Source of the DNA: Alkalinema sp. CAN_BIN05
Lineage (GTDB): Bacteria; Cyanobacteriota; Cyanobacteriia; Leptolyngbyales; Leptolyngbyaceae
Assembly (NCBI GenBank): GCA_026786325.1
Contig: JAJAYH010000387.1
Span: 1-5,792, forward strand
DNA: 5,792 nt
Reading direction: 5' to 3'
Part shown: positions 4,991 to 5,792 of the stretch, piece after piece
Position numbering within the stretch: the stretch's first letter is position 1
How the letters are laid out: the number at the start of each line of letters is the position of its first letter
Translations under genes and position numbers: made by a program
Notes under the pieces: generated by a model
Database searches by the model: none
The model's input: the letters and a program-made list of their open reading frames with translations, nothing else
Told to the model about the DNA's origin: nothing

Positions 4991-5792
4991 CCAGTAAACT
5001 CGCCAAGAAATCTAATTGTTCACCATCACATTCTGGAATTGGTTTTGTCACCCGTTTTGATTGGCGTTTCTCACCATTTCCGGGCGGCGATTTTCGGGGA
5101 GTGATATTCACATGCGCCACCAACCACGATCGTAATGCCTGGGACTGTGCCAAATCTAAACTATCTAAATCTAGTGCAGGCGGAAACAACGATCGTACCT
5201 CGTCCTGTGCCCAGCGAACCTCACTCTCAAACCGATCGCTCCCAAACGGCACCAACGACTGCGGCATTCGCGTCAAAAATGGCAAGACATCGGCAGTCTG
5301 GCAGAATGCTTTACGCTGTTGTTCTAATTGTTTAACCCGACGATGACGGGCTTGTTTGTAATCCAAAATAGGCTTAGTATAGCCTGCACTTCTCGGCGGC
5401 ATTCCCAATTGCACAGGCGCGATCGTTCTCAATTCAGGAACCCAACGTTTAATGAATGTTCCCTTTGGATCACACCGATCGACCGCCGCCTGTTCTGGAT
5501 TGTAAATGCGTGTCCAAGACTTATCTAAACAATGAGTCACACCCGCTTGCATAGCCCATTGATAATGGTCAATTGGACAATCACCATCAATCAAATGCCG
5601 CATAAAATGTAATGCACCATACCGCCAATCCATACCAATTAGATTGCTTAAAAAACTAGAATAGATTGCCCGCGTGCGAAAATTCATCGCTAGCCAGCCA
5701 CCTGTTTCTTGAAGACATCGGGCCGCTGCATCAATTATTGGAAACCCCGTTTCACCATTTTTCCACGCCACATACATCGCCTCATCAAACTC
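4980..5792 (-). CDS. Photolyase/cryptochrome family protein, FAD-binding C-terminal part
   Basis: This is the C-terminal 270 residues of a flavoprotein whose start lies beyond the right edge; the frame is open to the last base. Family members repair UV-damaged DNA with blue light or act as light sensors. The helical FAD-binding domain is recognised by W-x-NGETGFPIIDAAAR (10-25), NFRTRAIYSSFL (37-48), DWRYG (55-59), IDGD (68-71), QWAMQAG (78-84), TRIYNPEQ (94-101) and DPKGTFIKRWVPEL (108-121). By hand alignment W79 matches E. coli W384, a lesson-contact Trp in photolyase terms, while Y77 stands where E. coli has W382. The NFR-RA and QAG-T patterns suggest a branch different from E. coli PhrB. 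About 105 residues follow the usual end of the family, with a basic stretch near 233-250. The antenna domain is not visible. Repair and signalling roles cannot be told apart here. The gene is unrelated in function to the TonB module. Confidence 0.85.
   Translation of the reverse strand, partial: EFDEAMYVAWKNGETGFPIIDAAARCLQETGGWLAMNFRTRAIYSSFLSNLIGMDWRYGALHFMRHLIDGDCPIDHYQWAMQAGVTHCLDKSWTRIYNPEQAAVDRCDPKGTFIKRWVPELRTIAPVQLGMPPRSAGYTKPILDYKQARHRRVKQLEQQRKAFCQTADVLPFLTRMPQSLVPFGSDRFESEVRWAQDEVRSLFPPALDLDSLDLAQSQALRSWLVAHVNITPRKSPPGNGEKRQSKRVTKPIPECDGEQLDFLASLLELE

Noticed and set aside
4906..5528. Plus-strand open frames running over the end of exbD and across the photolyase-family gene
   Set aside because: Their translations are Ser/Arg/Asn-rich without pattern, while the minus strand matches a known FAD-binding domain over the same bases.
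1..5792. CRISPR array, tRNA or rRNA gene, insertion sequence, phage or toxin-antitoxin system
   Set aside because: No regular direct repeats with spacers, no recognisable RNA gene, and no transposase or terminal inverted repeats were seen. The Uma2-type fragment alone is not evidence of a mobile element.

Overview
The window looks like chromosomal DNA of a cyanobacterium. About thirty copies of CGATCG are spread over coding and non-coding DNA on both sides of every gene, including two perfect HIP1 octamers (GCGATCGC). The end of a DUF820/Uma2-type gene, a gene family greatly expanded in cyanobacteria, points the same way. Nothing visible fixes the genus.

Layout from left to right: (1) the 3' end of a Uma2-type gene on + (to 254); (2) a 99-bp intergenic region with a promoter-like element and a perfect 12-bp palindrome resembling a Fur box; (3) a complete TonB-dependent outer-membrane receptor on + (354-2378); (4) a complete TonB-like energy transducer on - (2388-3731, or to 3797 with an upstream start), whose stop lies nine bases from the receptor stop; (5) a short divergent control region; (6) exbB and exbD on +, overlapping by one base (3853-4943); (7) a 36-bp gap with a possible hairpin; (8) the C-terminal 270 residues of a photolyase/cryptochrome-family flavoprotein on -, running off the right edge.

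The four central genes form a complete TonB-dependent transport module. ExbB and ExbD would form the proton-driven motor in the inner membrane, the TonB-like protein would span the periplasm, and its C-terminal domain would engage the EELVVTG box of the receptor to open its plug. The substrate is not determined by the sequence. An iron chelate is the leading guess because of the Fur-box-like palindrome, but vitamin B12 or another metal complex is possible. No ABC importer, siderophore synthesis gene or riboswitch lies in the window.

The main oddities are in the transducer. It carries a charged, then proline-rich tail of about 97 residues after the TonB domain, has a shortened YP-region, and its start is ambiguous. 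An interrupted palindrome, GACAGCCTGTC, occurs both upstream of the receptor and in the tonB/exbB control region. I see no clearly new system: this is a known type of module with several unusual details.
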